DNA from: Sphingomonas sp. 28-66-16
GTDB lineage: Bacteria > Pseudomonadota > Alphaproteobacteria > Sphingomonadales > Sphingomonadaceae
Assembly (NCBI GenBank): GCA_002281485.1
Contig: NCGF01000016.1
Location: forward strand, 1 to 64,000
Direction: 5' to 3'
DNA length: 64,000 nucleotides
The notes under the pieces were generated by a model, which was not told the origin of the DNA, did no database searches, and worked only from the letters and a program-made list of their open reading frames with translations. Position 1 is the first letter of the stretch. Each line of letters opens with the position of its first letter. Shown here piece after piece: positions 63,658 through 64,000 of this stretch. The translations under genes were made by a program, and so were the position numbers.

Positions 63658-63927
63658 ATGAACATTGGTGAATTGGCCAAAGGCGTTGCGGGTGCGACCG
63701 GCTCGAGCGAGGCGGATGCGAAGAAGGCAATCAATGCTGTTTTCGATCAGATCGCAGACGCTGCCGTGAAGGGTGAGGAAGTCTCGATCAACGGCTTCGG
63801 CAAGTTTACGGTGAAGGACCGGCCGGAACGTCAGGGCCGTAACCCATCGAACGGGGAGGCGATCACAATCGCAGCCTCCAAGAAGGTCACCTTCACAGCT
63901 GCGAAGGGCTTGAAGGACAAGCTCTGA
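63658..63927 (+). CDS. HU-family DNA-binding protein
   Basis: An 89-residue histone-like protein: MNIGELAKGVAGATG start, VSINGFGKFTVKDRPERQGR with the DNA-binding arm and GRNPSNGEAITI, and a C-terminal KKVTFTAAKGLKD. Length is standard. A mobile-element HU copy can help recombination, conjugation or stealth gene silencing. ATG 63658 is favoured over the 20-codon upstream extension, which has no HU similarity. Confidence 0.92.
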   Translation: MNIGELAKGVAGATGSSEADAKKAINAVFDQIADAAVKGEEVSINGFGKFTVKDRPERQGRNPSNGEAITIAASKKVTFTAAKGLKDKL

Positions 63928-63975
63928 GGTAAGCGCGCTGGCGACCAGTCTGCCAGCGCCGGATGGGAGGCGCGG

Positions 63976-64000
63976 ATGTGCAATCGGTATCGGCTGACGG
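63976..64000 (+). CDS. SRAP (YedK/HMCES) family protein, N-terminal fragment
   Basis: The window ends eight codons into a gene reading MCNRYRLT. Cys2 right after Met, followed by N-x-Y-x-x-T, is the invariant start of SRAP proteins, which crosslink to abasic sites in single-stranded DNA. It follows GGGAGG. Cut by the window edge, so completeness is unknown. Confidence 0.75.

Noticed and set aside
1..64000. tRNA, rRNA, riboswitch, CRISPR, oriT or attachment sites
   Set aside because: No cloverleaf, rRNA stretch, spacer array or obvious direct-repeat attachment pair was found by eye; an oriT would be expected near a relaxase gene, which lies outside.

Overview
The window comes from a high-GC alphaproteobacterium, most likely a sphingomonad (Sphingomonas, Sphingobium or Novosphingobium type). 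This is suggested by the TonB-receptor/Spinster-type MFS/esterase cluster, the ImuA-ImuB-DnaE2 mutasome under an alphaproteobacterial LexA box (GTTC-N7-GTTC), and an F-type conjugation apparatus of the kind carried by sphingomonad plasmids and integrative elements. No relaxase, coupling protein, integrase or replication gene is visible, so I cannot say whether the element is a plasmid or an ICE.

Layout. (1) 1-4092: an uptake/catabolic remnant of lower and mixed GC. A TonB-dependent receptor has lost its 5' end to an IS3-family element at the left edge; an MFS transporter and a hormone-sensitive-lipase-type esterase follow. (2) 4360-5597: a second, decayed IS3-family element (ACG in place of the orfA start, one-base frameshift in orfB). 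(3) 5995-7397: a RES toxin with its MbcA/ParS/Xre-type antitoxin. (4) 7687-14327: a two-gene unit made of a HEPN-SNF2 helicase and a sacsin-like GHKL ATPase with a C-terminal zinc/HNH-like cluster. I do not match this pair to a named system, and it is the best candidate here for undescribed immunity. (5) 14688-20710, minus strand: an AddA/AddB-like helicase-nuclease pair. (6) 20962-25070: a type II-short CBASS operon (patatin phospholipase CapV, CD-NTase, E2-only protein) with divergent CapH/CapP regulators. (7) 25180-34849: a DUF499 ATPase, a small unknown protein, a DUF1156 DNA methyltransferase and a PLD-SNF2 helicase, resembling the Hma (helicase-methylase-ATPase) architecture and related to DISARM. 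(8) 34985-36244: three small minus-strand genes, two of them likely DNA-binding regulators. (9) 36368-36469: an array of TTACAC repeats at an exact 21-bp period. (10) 36568-56415: a tightly overlapping F-type transfer operon in the order traA-L-E-K-B-dsbC-V-C-x-trbI-S26 peptidase-W-x-U-trbC-N-x-F-H-G. (11) 56420-64000: small genes, an imuA-imuB-dnaE2 operon, an HNH protein, a DNA-binding HU protein and the start of an SRAP-domain (YedK/HMCES) gene.

How it works together (inference): this is a conjugative element carrying a dense cargo of anti-phage modules. Each module has recognisable control sites: CapH/CapP for CBASS, a phased repeat array for transfer, and LexA for mutagenic repair. Gene calls in the tra, CBASS and imu regions rest on clear family motifs. 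Functional claims for the HEPN-SNF2/sacsin pair and the AddAB-like pair are inferences from domains and neighbourhood.
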